The notes under the pieces are model-generated. The model ran no database searches, was not told where the DNA came from, and was given only the letters and a program-made list of their open reading frames with translations. This document shows, one piece after another, positions 55,241 to 64,000 of a DNA stretch of 64,000 bases (position 1 is its first letter; the number at the start of each line of letters is the position of its first letter). The position numbers were made by a program, and so were the translations under genes. Location: contig JAANMP010000015.1 in NCBI GenBank assembly GCA_011250595.1, positions 1 to 64,000 on the forward strand, given 5' to 3'. Origin of the DNA: Bacillus sp. MM2020_1 (GTDB lineage: Bacteria > Bacillota > Bacilli > Bacillales > Cytobacillaceae).

Positions 55241-57637
55241 TTATTTAGCAAGTCTTTCAAAATCTACTTTTGGGGACAAAACATCATTTACTTTTTCAAC
55301 AATCATATCTCGGTCTACCGTGAAGGTCGCCGTGCCTTTAATGTCCTCTGAGGATGCCCCGACCTTTATTGTATATGTGCCCTTTTCAAGAACCCAGGCA
55401 TTTTTCTCTTCATCGAAGGAAGCTAGGTCCTTGGCATTAAGATCGAATTGAAGCAACTCTCGCTGATGAGGCTTAAGTTCTTTAGTTTTGCCAAAGGCTT
55501 TAAGTTCAACTGCCGGTTTTTCAAGCTTTCCATCCGGGGCAGAAACATACACTTGAACGACCTCTCTGCCAGATAGCTTACCTGTATTTTCCACCATCAC
55601 GGATACCTTAAGCTTGTCCTTAAATTTCCTGCCCTCGCCGATATTTAAATGGCTAATATCGAAGTTTGTATAGGACAATCCGTAACCAAATTCATAGGCG
55701 GGCTTCACATTAAACGTGGTATTGTAGCGGTAGCCTACATAAATATCCTCGTTATAGATCACCTGTGAAGGGTTATTAGCAGGTGTACCAGGGAAGCTAT
55801 TTGCCGACGCCACATCACTGTATTTTTCTGGGAAGGTAGTTGCCAATTTTCCGGACGGATTGACTTTACCGGAAATGACATCCGCTACAGCATAACCTGC
55901 TTCTTGACCCGGTTGCCATGCTAATAAGATAGAATCAACCTTATCCCTCCAGCCGGCTACTTCGACAGGCCCGCCAATGTTCAAAATAACAGCTACTTTT
56001 TTACCCTGCTTATGGTATTGTGCGGAAACTTTTGAAATCATGTCTTGTTCTGCATCACTTAATAGGTAATCCCCTTTTTCAACTTTACGATCGACACCTT
56101 CTCCAGAATTTCTGCCAATAACGATGACACCGATATCTGATTCTTTGGAAGCTGCGGCAATTTCATTGTCTGCTAGAGGTTTTTCAGGAATAGCCGGGAT
56201 GGACTTGCCAAAATCTTCACCCCATGGACTTGGTTTAATTTTATATTGTTCCTGCGAGCGTAGTGTATCGATATAGGTTTTATATTCCTGGAATACAGTT
56301 TGGTTTAGTTGGTACCCAGCACTCTTTAAACCATCTGCAATTGAGATGGTGTAAGCTGCATTAACATCTCCGCTTCCTGTTCCACCTTTAACAGTTTCGA
56401 TTTGCGTATTACCAAATAACGTAATCTCTTGATTCTTGCTGATTGGCAGCGGCATATTGTCGTTCTTTAAGAGAACCATCCCTTCTGCAGCAGCTTTTCG
56501 AGCTGTTTGCGCATGTGCAGCTAAATCAGGTTTGTCCGTGTTTTGGTACTTTTTAAACTCAGGTGTTTGGATGACAATCTGGAGAATGTTCTTAATATTA
56601 CGGTCTAGTACTTTTTCTTCTAAATTCCCACTACTAACAGCCGCTTTGATTAAATCGGATTGACCAGTTGAACCCGGCATAATCATGTCATTTTGTGCTT
56701 TCATTTGTTCGACCGGATTATTCCCGCCAAACCAGTCTGTCATCACAAACCCTGTGTAGCCCCAGTCCTCACGCAAAACAGATGTTAACAGGTCAGCACT
56801 TTGGGAAGTGTAGGTTCCATTCAGTTTGTTATAGGAACTCATAACAGACCATGGATGAGATTCCTTGACAGCAATTTCAAAACCTTTCAGATAAATTTCC
56901 CTTAAGGCTCGTTCTGAAACAACAGTATCTACGCTATTCCGGTTTGTTTCCTGATTATTAGCTGCGAAATGCTTGATCGTTGCTCCAACACCGTTCGATT
57001 GTACCCCGTTTACCATCGCAGCCGCCATTTTTCCTGCAATTAAAGAATCCTCTGAATAGTATTCGAAGTTTCGACCATTTAATGGATTACGGTGGATATT
57101 CAGTGCAGGTGCTAATAACATATCGACACCATACTCTTTCACTTCGTTTCCTTGGGCTTTACCAATGGCTTCCACTGTTTCTGTATCCCACGTAGATGCC
57201 AGTGATGTTGCAATCGGGAAAGCGGTTGTATAATAAGTTTGAGTTTGCCCCGGTCTTGTCGGACGTATCCGTAGACCTGCCGGGCCATCGGCAAAGCGCA
57301 GTTCAGGGATTCCTAACCGAGGAATTCCGAAGGTACCGCCTACTGCTCCAGTTACTTCAAATGGAGGCATTCCCCCAAACCCGGGCATTCCCACCCCGAC
57401 AACAAATTTTGCTTTTTCCTCAAGGGTCATAGCTTGAATCACCTTGTCAATGGAAGCTGCATCTGTTAAGTAAGGTGCTGTTGTCTGTATTGTAGTTGTT
57501 TGATTTTGCTGTACGGTTGAAGGATTTTGACTTTGAGCGGATGCAATATCAAAGGTGAGTCCTGAGAGAAGTAATGAAGATGTAAGCGTAAATGCCAGTA
57601 ATTTTGACCTTTTCTTTTTCCTTAGTCTTTTTAACAT
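55241..57637 (-). CDS. secreted GH3 beta-glycosidase (beta-glucosidase type)
   Basis: 798-residue retaining glycoside hydrolase. Lysine-rich signal peptide with cleavage near ASAQ at about residue 34. The GH3 N-terminal barrel has RFADGPAGLRI, LLAPALNIHRNPLNGRNFEYYSEDSLIAGKM-type substrate segment, IKHFAANNQETNRN, and the nucleophile Asp in GFVMTDWFGG (about residue 300). The C-terminal sandwich (from about 390, MVLLKND) carries the acid/base region, and a fibronectin III-like domain (REVVQVYVSAPDG) ends the protein. Related enzymes release glucose from beta-glucosides, or other sugars. A cre-like site lies just upstream. Confidence 0.9.
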   Translation of the reverse strand: MLKRLRKKKRSKLLAFTLTSSLLLSGLTFDIASAQSQNPSTVQQNQTTTIQTTAPYLTDAASIDKVIQAMTLEEKAKFVVGVGMPGFGGMPPFEVTGAVGGTFGIPRLGIPELRFADGPAGLRIRPTRPGQTQTYYTTAFPIATSLASTWDTETVEAIGKAQGNEVKEYGVDMLLAPALNIHRNPLNGRNFEYYSEDSLIAGKMAAAMVNGVQSNGVGATIKHFAANNQETNRNSVDTVVSERALREIYLKGFEIAVKESHPWSVMSSYNKLNGTYTSQSADLLTSVLREDWGYTGFVMTDWFGGNNPVEQMKAQNDMIMPGSTGQSDLIKAAVSSGNLEEKVLDRNIKNILQIVIQTPEFKKYQNTDKPDLAAHAQTARKAAAEGMVLLKNDNMPLPISKNQEITLFGNTQIETVKGGTGSGDVNAAYTISIADGLKSAGYQLNQTVFQEYKTYIDTLRSQEQYKIKPSPWGEDFGKSIPAIPEKPLADNEIAAASKESDIGVIVIGRNSGEGVDRKVEKGDYLLSDAEQDMISKVSAQYHKQGKKVAVILNIGGPVEVAGWRDKVDSILLAWQPGQEAGYAVADVISGKVNPSGKLATTFPEKYSDVASANSFPGTPANNPSQVIYNEDIYVGYRYNTTFNVKPAYEFGYGLSYTNFDISHLNIGEGRKFKDKLKVSVMVENTGKLSGREVVQVYVSAPDGKLEKPAVELKAFGKTKELKPHQRELLQFDLNAKDLASFDEEKNAWVLEKGTYTIKVGASSEDIKGTATFTVDRDMIVEKVNDVLSPKVDFERLAK

Positions 57638-57664
57638 AATTCTAAAACCCCCATCATTTAGTTA

Positions 57665-57678
57665 ATAAAACGCTTTCA
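57665..57678 (-). promoter_or_regulatory. cre-like site before the minus-strand GH3 gene
   Basis: ATAAAACGCTTTCA on the plus strand, 12/14 to the cre consensus, with the minus-strand reading TGAAAGCGTTTTAT also 12/14. It lies about 30-40 bases before the start codon. The remaining part of the 372-base divergent gap (57679-58009) is AT-rich; a TATAAT at 57986-57991 is noted, but it is too close to the next start to be that gene's -10 with confidence. Confidence 0.5.
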
Positions 57679-58009
57679 TTGCTAGTTTAACTTAAATTAC
57701 TATTCTGATTATTAATAATTCTCTGGATTATATTGCGAACATCTTCACTATTTTGTTTTTTCAAAAGAGATTAAGAAATTGATAGAGTGAGTAGTTAATC
57801 CCCCCTGCATCTAAAGTCCTGTCGAATACTGTCTAAGGAATATGTATAAATCCTCTTGATATTCATTGAATTTACCGAATATTCAATCTACAACAATTTA
57901 ATCTAGTAAATCACAACTTTATGCTACCTCTTTTAACTTATCGAATAACTCTTTCATGTTAACTTCAAAGTTGTAAGGGTTTTCATATAATAGATAGGGG
58001 TTGTTATGT

Positions 58010-60364
58010 GTGAAGAGTTATTACAAAGTTCTAAGTTCATCCATGTTTAGTTTAATGCTATTGTCATCAGGTTTTTCAGTAGTACAAGCGGAGGAACAGC
58101 CATCACTTCAAGTTAATGCTGCGGCTGTTACTTCAGACAATAGTGGTGTTCAGACCGGTGCTGTTCAGGAGCAAACACCGATGTTAGTGGACCAAGCTTC
58201 CATTCCTGCAGTTATTCGGGCCATGACGCTGGACGAAAAGGTGGATCTGATCGGAGGAGCTGGAGCAGCTGTAACTGGAGCGGCAGGCGGAACATTTCCG
58301 ATTCCACGGCTTGGAATTCCAAAGCTTACTTTTGCCGATGGTCCAGCAGGGCTCAGATTTGGATCAACAGCAAATAAGTCGACAACTGGTTTCCCAATCC
58401 CCTCGGCATTATCTGCTAGTTTTAATAAGGATTTAATGTACCAGGTTTCTAGTGCGATGGGAAAAGAAACATTGGATTATGGCGTTGATGTCATCTTAGG
58501 ACCAGCATTGAATATTCACAGAGATCCAAGAGGCGGAAGAAACTTCGAATATTATTCAGAAGATCCACTCTTAAGTGGTGAAATGGCAGCTCAGTTTACA
58601 AAAGGGGTTCAGGATCAAGGTGTGGGTGTTAGCATGAAGCACTTTGCCGCTAATAATCAGGAAACCAATAGACAATCAGTGAATGAGGTTATTTCTGAAC
58701 GCGCTCTAAGAGAAATTTATTTAGCCGGATTCGAGCGAGTAGTAAAAGAAGCAAACCCTTGGACCGTGATGAGTTCCTATAATTCTATTAATGGACCTTT
58801 CTCTGCTCATAACTCTTGGCTGTTAAATGATGTATTAAGAAGTGACTGGGGCTTTAACGGAATGGTCATGACTGACTGGGGTGGATCTAAACAAAATGGT
58901 ATAGCGATGTTAAACGGTGGTAATGATTTGTCGATGCCAAGCTTGAATGCCGTTGGCAAGTCAGCTGTAAAAGCAGCCATTTTAGATGGCTCATTAAAAG
59001 AGGTAACACTTGATACGGCAATTGAGAACATCCTTAATTTAGTAGTCAAGTCCCCTACCTTTAAAAAATTAAGTACCGTTGACAATACCAAACTTAGCGT
59101 AAGTTCTGACCTTGCTGCTGCCGATACAAAACTTTCACGAGAAGCGGCACCTGAAGGCATGGTTTTATTAAAAAATGATAATAAAGTGCTTCCTTTCGAT
59201 AAGAAAGTGAAAAAGGTTGGAATTGTTGGGAACTCATATACAATGCCAAGCTGTGGTTTTGGTACTCCAGCTTCTGCGTGTACTACAGATAACGCTGCTT
59301 CAAAAATGTTCTTGATGGGAACCGGAAGCGCCTATGTAACACCAACTCATACCGTACAACTTCCAGAAGGCCTGAAAAATGGAGGATATATACCGGCTAA
59401 CACGAACGCAAGTGGTGCTGAAATTAATGAAAATCTTAACGCTGAAGATGCAACATATATGGCACAAAATTCAGATATTGGTGTGATTGTGATTGCTAGA
59501 GGGTCTGGAGAAGGGGCAGATGGAAATGCAACAACCTTTGAACCGTCAGAAAAAGAATCAGAATTAATCAAAAAAGTTACTAATGCCTATCACGCTGTTA
59601 ATAAAAAGGTAGTTGTAGTCTTAAACGTTGGTGCTCCGTTTAACACTGTAAGCTGGAGAGATTCTGTGGACTCCATTTTATTATCTTGGCAGCCTGGGAT
59701 GGAAGCAGGTAACGCGCTTACAGATGTTCTTTCCGGTAAAGCTTATCCATCTGGTAAACTTCCGGAAACCTTCCCAGTTCATTTAGAGGATGCACCAAGT
59801 TATGCGAACTTCCCAAGCTCTGATGGCAATCCAAACTTAGTAAATTATAAGGAAGACATTTACGTTGGTTACCGCTACTATTCTACCTTTAATAAACAAA
59901 CAGCTTACGAGTTTGGTTACGGACTCTCCTATACAAGGTTTGATTATAGTGACTTTACATTAAATAAAGATACCTTATCAAATAAAATAAAAGTCTCGTT
60001 TAAAGTAGCCAATACAGGTTCCTTTGTTGGTAAAGAAGCTCCGCAGCTTTATGTAAGTGCACCTGACGGCAAGTTAGAAAAACCAGCGATTGAGTTGAAA
60101 GCGTTTGGAAAAACCCGTGAGCTGAAGCCAGGTCAAAAAGAGACGTTCAACTTCTTTATTGATCCAAAGGATATTGCTTCATTTGATGAGTCAACTTCCT
60201 CTTGGATTGTTGAAAAAGGAACCTATAAATTCAAGATTGGAGCGTCATCCTCCGATATCAGAGGGACGCTAAATTTTAAAGTGGACAAAAATATCATTGC
60301 CGAAGTCGTTAATGACAATGGACCTGATGTGCAATTAGAAACACTATCAAAGTTCAATCAATAG
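58010..60364 (+). CDS. secreted GH3 beta-glycosidase, second copy
   Basis: 784 residues from the GTG at 58010, placed 9 bases after GGGG; an upstream TTG abuts that ribosome site. Signal peptide cleaves near VVQAEE (about residue 25). Same domains as its divergent neighbour: FADGPAGLRF, LGPALNIHRDPRGGRNFEYY, MKHFAANNQETNRQ, nucleophile Asp in GMVMTDWGGS (about residue 288), C-terminal sandwich from MVLLKND, fibronectin III-like end (KEAPQLYVSAPDG). It has a segment with two cysteines (MPSCGFGTPASACTTDNAA, about 400-420) that the other copy lacks, perhaps a disulphide loop by the active site. The 47-base gap to the esterase gene suggests an operon. Confidence 0.9.
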   Translation: MKSYYKVLSSSMFSLMLLSSGFSVVQAEEQPSLQVNAAAVTSDNSGVQTGAVQEQTPMLVDQASIPAVIRAMTLDEKVDLIGGAGAAVTGAAGGTFPIPRLGIPKLTFADGPAGLRFGSTANKSTTGFPIPSALSASFNKDLMYQVSSAMGKETLDYGVDVILGPALNIHRDPRGGRNFEYYSEDPLLSGEMAAQFTKGVQDQGVGVSMKHFAANNQETNRQSVNEVISERALREIYLAGFERVVKEANPWTVMSSYNSINGPFSAHNSWLLNDVLRSDWGFNGMVMTDWGGSKQNGIAMLNGGNDLSMPSLNAVGKSAVKAAILDGSLKEVTLDTAIENILNLVVKSPTFKKLSTVDNTKLSVSSDLAAADTKLSREAAPEGMVLLKNDNKVLPFDKKVKKVGIVGNSYTMPSCGFGTPASACTTDNAASKMFLMGTGSAYVTPTHTVQLPEGLKNGGYIPANTNASGAEINENLNAEDATYMAQNSDIGVIVIARGSGEGADGNATTFEPSEKESELIKKVTNAYHAVNKKVVVVLNVGAPFNTVSWRDSVDSILLSWQPGMEAGNALTDVLSGKAYPSGKLPETFPVHLEDAPSYANFPSSDGNPNLVNYKEDIYVGYRYYSTFNKQTAYEFGYGLSYTRFDYSDFTLNKDTLSNKIKVSFKVANTGSFVGKEAPQLYVSAPDGKLEKPAIELKAFGKTRELKPGQKETFNFFIDPKDIASFDESTSSWIVEKGTYKFKIGASSSDIRGTLNFKVDKNIIAEVVNDNGPDVQLETLSKFNQ

Positions 60365-60411
60365 AGAACTTTGGACATCCCTATAAATAACATTTTTGGA
60401 GGTAATAGAAA

Positions 60412-61740
60412 ATGCTTAAAAAAATGAAAAAAAGGGCCATCGTAACCACAATGGCTGCAGCCATGACTTTATCTCTCAATACAAACGTCTTTGCTAAACA
60501 AATCAATACCCAGCCAACGTCGTATCAAACCGTGACAGAGATTGAAGATTGGGGAGCAGCAACCACGAAAGTAATTGTCAATGTTGGGAAACCAATACCA
60601 AAGGACTCTGTAACAACAGATACCTTCAAAGTACATGTAGCCAGAAGCGATAAACGGTTAAAAATACCGTTGCTAGAGGAAGGCGACAGAACAATTACTA
60701 AAGCATACGTAGCAGATAAAGACGGCAATCCCTCTGTCCAAACAGGCAAATATGTCGTCTTAGAAATGAAAATTGGCCCTGATGTATCCCTGGGTTCACC
60801 GCTTAACTATGATTGGGCGACTACTGGTTTTAATGATTGGATGGATATGAAATATACCATCACACAGCAAAAAGAGATTGAAACAAGTGCAGGAACGATT
60901 TCAGGGTTAGTTGTTGACCAATTCGCAGGGGAAACAAGAGAACTGGTAGATGATTTTTCAACGGGAAAGGGAACCTATGACAATGTTAGTTTAACATATG
61001 CGGACTATTCCCCAGCAAAAGACAATCATAGAAACCCGTTAATTATCTGGCTGCACGGCGCCGGTGAAGGCGGCACAGATCCAACGATTCCAATCTCAGC
61101 CAATAAAGCGGCAAACTTTGCTTCAAAGGATATTCAATCCTACTTTGACGGTGCCTATGTTCTGGCCCCTCAAACACCTACTTTTTGGATGGACGGTTAT
61201 ACCGGAAGAGGGGATGGAACCTCCAAATATGAGGATGCTTTAATGTCCTTGATTAAGGATTATGTAGCTAATCACAAAGACGTTGATACCAGCAGAATTT
61301 ACATTGGCGGTGACTCAAACGGCGGTTATATGACCATGCTGATGGCGAGGGATTATACAAATTACTTTGCAGCAGCATTCCCAACATGTGAAGCCTTAAG
61401 TGATAAATTAATTACAGATGGACAAATTCAAAAAATGAAGGATCTCCCAATGTGGTTCATTGCCGCTAAATCCGATCCTGTAGTTATCACAACTCAATAT
61501 GTTGAACCTACCTATAAACGGTTAGTCGAAGCTGGAGCAGATAATGTCCATTTATCATTATTTGATAAGGTAGTCGATACATCTGGTTTATATACCAAAT
61601 TGGATGGCACTCCATATGAATACAACGGACACTGGTCTTGGATTTATGTATACAACAATGCGCCAACAGACATGATCAACGGAAAAACATCCACCATCAT
61701 GGAATGGCTGGCAGCTCAAACCAACCCAAACTCTAAGTAA
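60412..61740 (+). CDS. secreted alpha/beta-hydrolase esterase with N-terminal Ig-like domain
   Basis: 442 residues with a signal peptide (KKMKKRAIVTTMAAAMTLSL, cleavage near FAKQ). About 30-165 is a beta-sandwich like the Ig-like domain of Thermotoga EstA-type esterases; from about 185 the alpha/beta-hydrolase (prolyl-oligopeptidase-like) part follows with the oxyanion HGAGEGG (about 218-224), nucleophile Ser in GGDSNGGYM (about 302-308) and the His probably in NGHWSW near 405. Start has TTTGGAGG. Next to a GH3 gene, it may remove acyl (feruloyl or acetyl) groups from plant polysaccharide; the acyl group is not determined. Confidence 0.83.
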   Translation: MLKKMKKRAIVTTMAAAMTLSLNTNVFAKQINTQPTSYQTVTEIEDWGAATTKVIVNVGKPIPKDSVTTDTFKVHVARSDKRLKIPLLEEGDRTITKAYVADKDGNPSVQTGKYVVLEMKIGPDVSLGSPLNYDWATTGFNDWMDMKYTITQQKEIETSAGTISGLVVDQFAGETRELVDDFSTGKGTYDNVSLTYADYSPAKDNHRNPLIIWLHGAGEGGTDPTIPISANKAANFASKDIQSYFDGAYVLAPQTPTFWMDGYTGRGDGTSKYEDALMSLIKDYVANHKDVDTSRIYIGGDSNGGYMTMLMARDYTNYFAAAFPTCEALSDKLITDGQIQKMKDLPMWFIAAKSDPVVITTQYVEPTYKRLVEAGADNVHLSLFDKVVDTSGLYTKLDGTPYEYNGHWSWIYVYNNAPTDMINGKTSTIMEWLAAQTNPNSK

Positions 61741-61756
61741 ACAGTGACAAACAAAA

Positions 61757-61770
61757 TGGTGTCAGGCACC
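61757..61770. repeat. dispersed palindromic repeat, left arm only
   Basis: TGGTGTCAGGCACC, one outer arm of the repeat family, lying 16 bases after the esterase stop and 10 bases before an unrelated-looking terminator hairpin. Confidence 0.7.
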
Positions 61771-61780
61771 ACCAAAAGAC

Positions 61781-61828
61781 AACAGACCAATTTGTCCACC
61801 TCACGTGGACAAATTGGTCTGTTTTGCT
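61781..61828. terminator. bidirectional intrinsic terminator
   Basis: Perfect 19-bp stem AACAGACCAATTTGTCCAC / GTGGACAAATTGGTCTGTT with loop CTCAC, then TTTGCTTTTTT on the plus strand. It ends both the esterase gene and the convergent lacI-type gene. Confidence 0.9.
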
Positions 61829-61839
61829 TTTTTCTTTGC

Positions 61840-62832
<993 letters not shown>

Positions 62833-63891
62833 TCAATCTCCTAAAGTATTCGCAAAAAAACGATACACTGTTTTGGAATGGTATACTTCCTCCGGGTTTA
62901 AAACGACAGATGGAAACTCCGGATGATGGATCGCATCTGGAAATCCTTGCGTTTCCAGACAAACCCCCAAATGGTTTCTTGACCGGACACCCGCAATGGA
63001 ATAAGGGCCCTCTAGAAAATTGCCTGTATAAAGGACTACACACGGCTGATCGGTTGTTACAAGAAGCGAGCGTCCGCTTTCTTCGTCGCTTAGAATCAAC
63101 TTATTTTCTCCCTCTTGTGAAAAAACAATCGGGTGGTCGTAACCATTACCCACAAGCACATTTTGTGGATGTGATGAATTCAACCCGGAATACAGCCTTC
63201 TGCCGTGATTAAAGTCAAAGGGAGTATTTCTAGATTCCATCAACTTTCCAGTAGGGATCAGATCGTCTCTCAACTCTAAAAATCGATTACTATCTAATTT
63301 AAGAATGTGTTCAGAAATATCTCTTTTTATATTACCACTTAGGTTAAAATACGAGTGATTCGTTAAGTTGACTAACGTTTTTTGATCCGTTTTAGCTTCA
63401 AAAGTGATATCGAGTTCATTTTTATTATTTAGAATGTACGTAACAGTAGTGTCTAGATTACCCGGATAGCCTTCTTCTCCGTCTGGACTATGGTAAAAAA
63501 ACTTCAACCCGACCGTATTTTCTTCCTCGATGATTTCAGTTTTCCAAATCACAGAATTAAAACCCTTCTTACCACCGTGCAGATGATTAGGATAATTATT
63601 GTCTGCAAGATGATATCCTTTACCGTCCAACTCAAAACTTGCACCGCCAATTCTTCCGGCTACGCGCCCGCAAACTGCTCCGAAATACGGTGACCATTCT
63701 GTATAATCTTCGAAGTTTTCAAATCCAAGCACAACATTCTCAAAGTTTCCCTGACGGTCAGGGACGATGATTTTCGTAATAACACAACCAAAATTCAGAC
63801 AAGAGACCATCATGCCGTAATCATTGACTAAGGTGTATTCTTTCACGGACTCACCCTCGTAACTGCCGAATATTCTATCTAATATTTTCAT
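62833..63891 (-). CDS. galM: galactose mutarotase (aldose 1-epimerase)
   Basis: Interconverts alpha- and beta-D-galactose so that galactose made by LacZ or imported by Mgl can enter the Leloir pathway. 352 residues, normal length. Substrate contacts and catalytic residues are seen in VAGRIGGASFELDGK, NNYPNHLHGGKKGF, LTNHSYFNLSG (His near 175) and VCLETQGFPDAIHHPEFP, with the catalytic Glu in CLETQ. GGAGTG precedes the ATG. It is first in a unit with the lacI-type gene; the promoter lies in 63892-64000 or beyond the window. Confidence 0.93.
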   Translation of the reverse strand: MKILDRIFGSYEGESVKEYTLVNDYGMMVSCLNFGCVITKIIVPDRQGNFENVVLGFENFEDYTEWSPYFGAVCGRVAGRIGGASFELDGKGYHLADNNYPNHLHGGKKGFNSVIWKTEIIEEENTVGLKFFYHSPDGEEGYPGNLDTTVTYILNNKNELDITFEAKTDQKTLVNLTNHSYFNLSGNIKRDISEHILKLDSNRFLELRDDLIPTGKLMESRNTPFDFNHGRRLYSGLNSSHPQNVLVGNGYDHPIVFSQEGENKLILSDEESGRSLLVTTDQPCVVLYTGNFLEGPYSIAGVRSRNHLGVCLETQGFPDAIHHPEFPSVVLNPEEVYHSKTVYRFFANTLGD

Positions 63892-64000
63892 CGATATATC
63901 ACTCCATATTTTTCAAAAAGTAGCTAATTCCCGTTTTTCCCACACACCAAAATACCCAAGTCCGATTCATTCTTTTATAAACTATTGATAAACCGCCGGA

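Noticed and set aside
57963-57991. TATAAT with a poor -35 as promoter of the plus-strand GH3 gene
   Set aside because: The transcript would start on or next to the ribosome site, leaving almost no leader.

Overview
This 64 kb stretch looks like a chromosomal segment of a low-GC Gram-positive of the Bacillaceae, probably a soil Bacillus or Neobacillus-type organism. The signs are strong GGAGG-type ribosome sites, frequent TTG/GTG starts, YesM/YesN-type two-component systems, cre-like sites, a TcyP-type cystine carrier, DinB and NRDE proteins, and two sigma-54 activators of the Bacillus type. No rRNA, tRNA, CRISPR array, prophage or insertion sequence was seen. The genus is an inference from protein style; no database was searched.

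Layout. 0-6 kb: adenosine deaminase behind an adenine-type riboswitch; an acyl-ACP desaturase; a plus-strand trio (small protein, PAP2 phosphatase, GT4 glycosyltransferase) behind a PhoP-box-like array; a branched-chain amino acid-type binding lipoprotein. 6-15 kb: a minus-strand operon of SDR, two glycine-dehydrogenase-like subunits and a sugar-type ABC importer, read from a consensus sigma-54 promoter and faced by its own activator gene. 15-27 kb: a beta-galactoside/glycoside operon (YesMN regulators, ABC importer, MFS carrier, GH63-like enzyme, LacZ) whose binding protein carries an in-frame stop. 27-33 kb: NRDE, DinB, two small proteins, a luciferase-like monooxygenase, a CatE-like dioxygenase, TcyP. 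33-39 kb: ABC exporter with an OmpR-type two-component system and a LytS-like PAS kinase. 38.6-42.8 kb: sigma-54-controlled 3-hydroxybutyrate unit (permease, dehydrogenase, activator). 42.8-46.7 kb: SGNH hydrolase, a membrane-fused PstS-like protein, an M20 amidohydrolase. 47-55 kb: mglBAC galactose importer with a dedicated binding protein/kinase/regulator trio. 55-64 kb: two divergent secreted GH3 enzymes, a secreted esterase, a LacI repressor and galactose mutarotase.

How it fits together. Much of the window serves capture of plant or microbial glycosides: secreted GH3 glucosidases and an esterase cut outside, three sugar ABC systems import (none has its CUT1 ATPase here, so a shared MsmX-like ATPase is expected), LacZ and the GH63-like enzyme hydrolyse inside, GalM feeds the Leloir pathway. 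cre-like sites lie before several of these units. Two other units (3-hydroxybutyrate; the glycine-dehydrogenase-like operon) are sigma-54 driven.

The most notable points are the orphan GcvPA/GcvPB-like operon under sigma-54, the adenine riboswitch with its terminator fully visible, a dispersed palindromic repeat that sits just after stop codons and acts like a portable terminator, three regularly built TTCCG-N6-CGGAA sites upstream of the 3-hydroxybutyrate promoter, and the nonsense-split sugar-binding protein.
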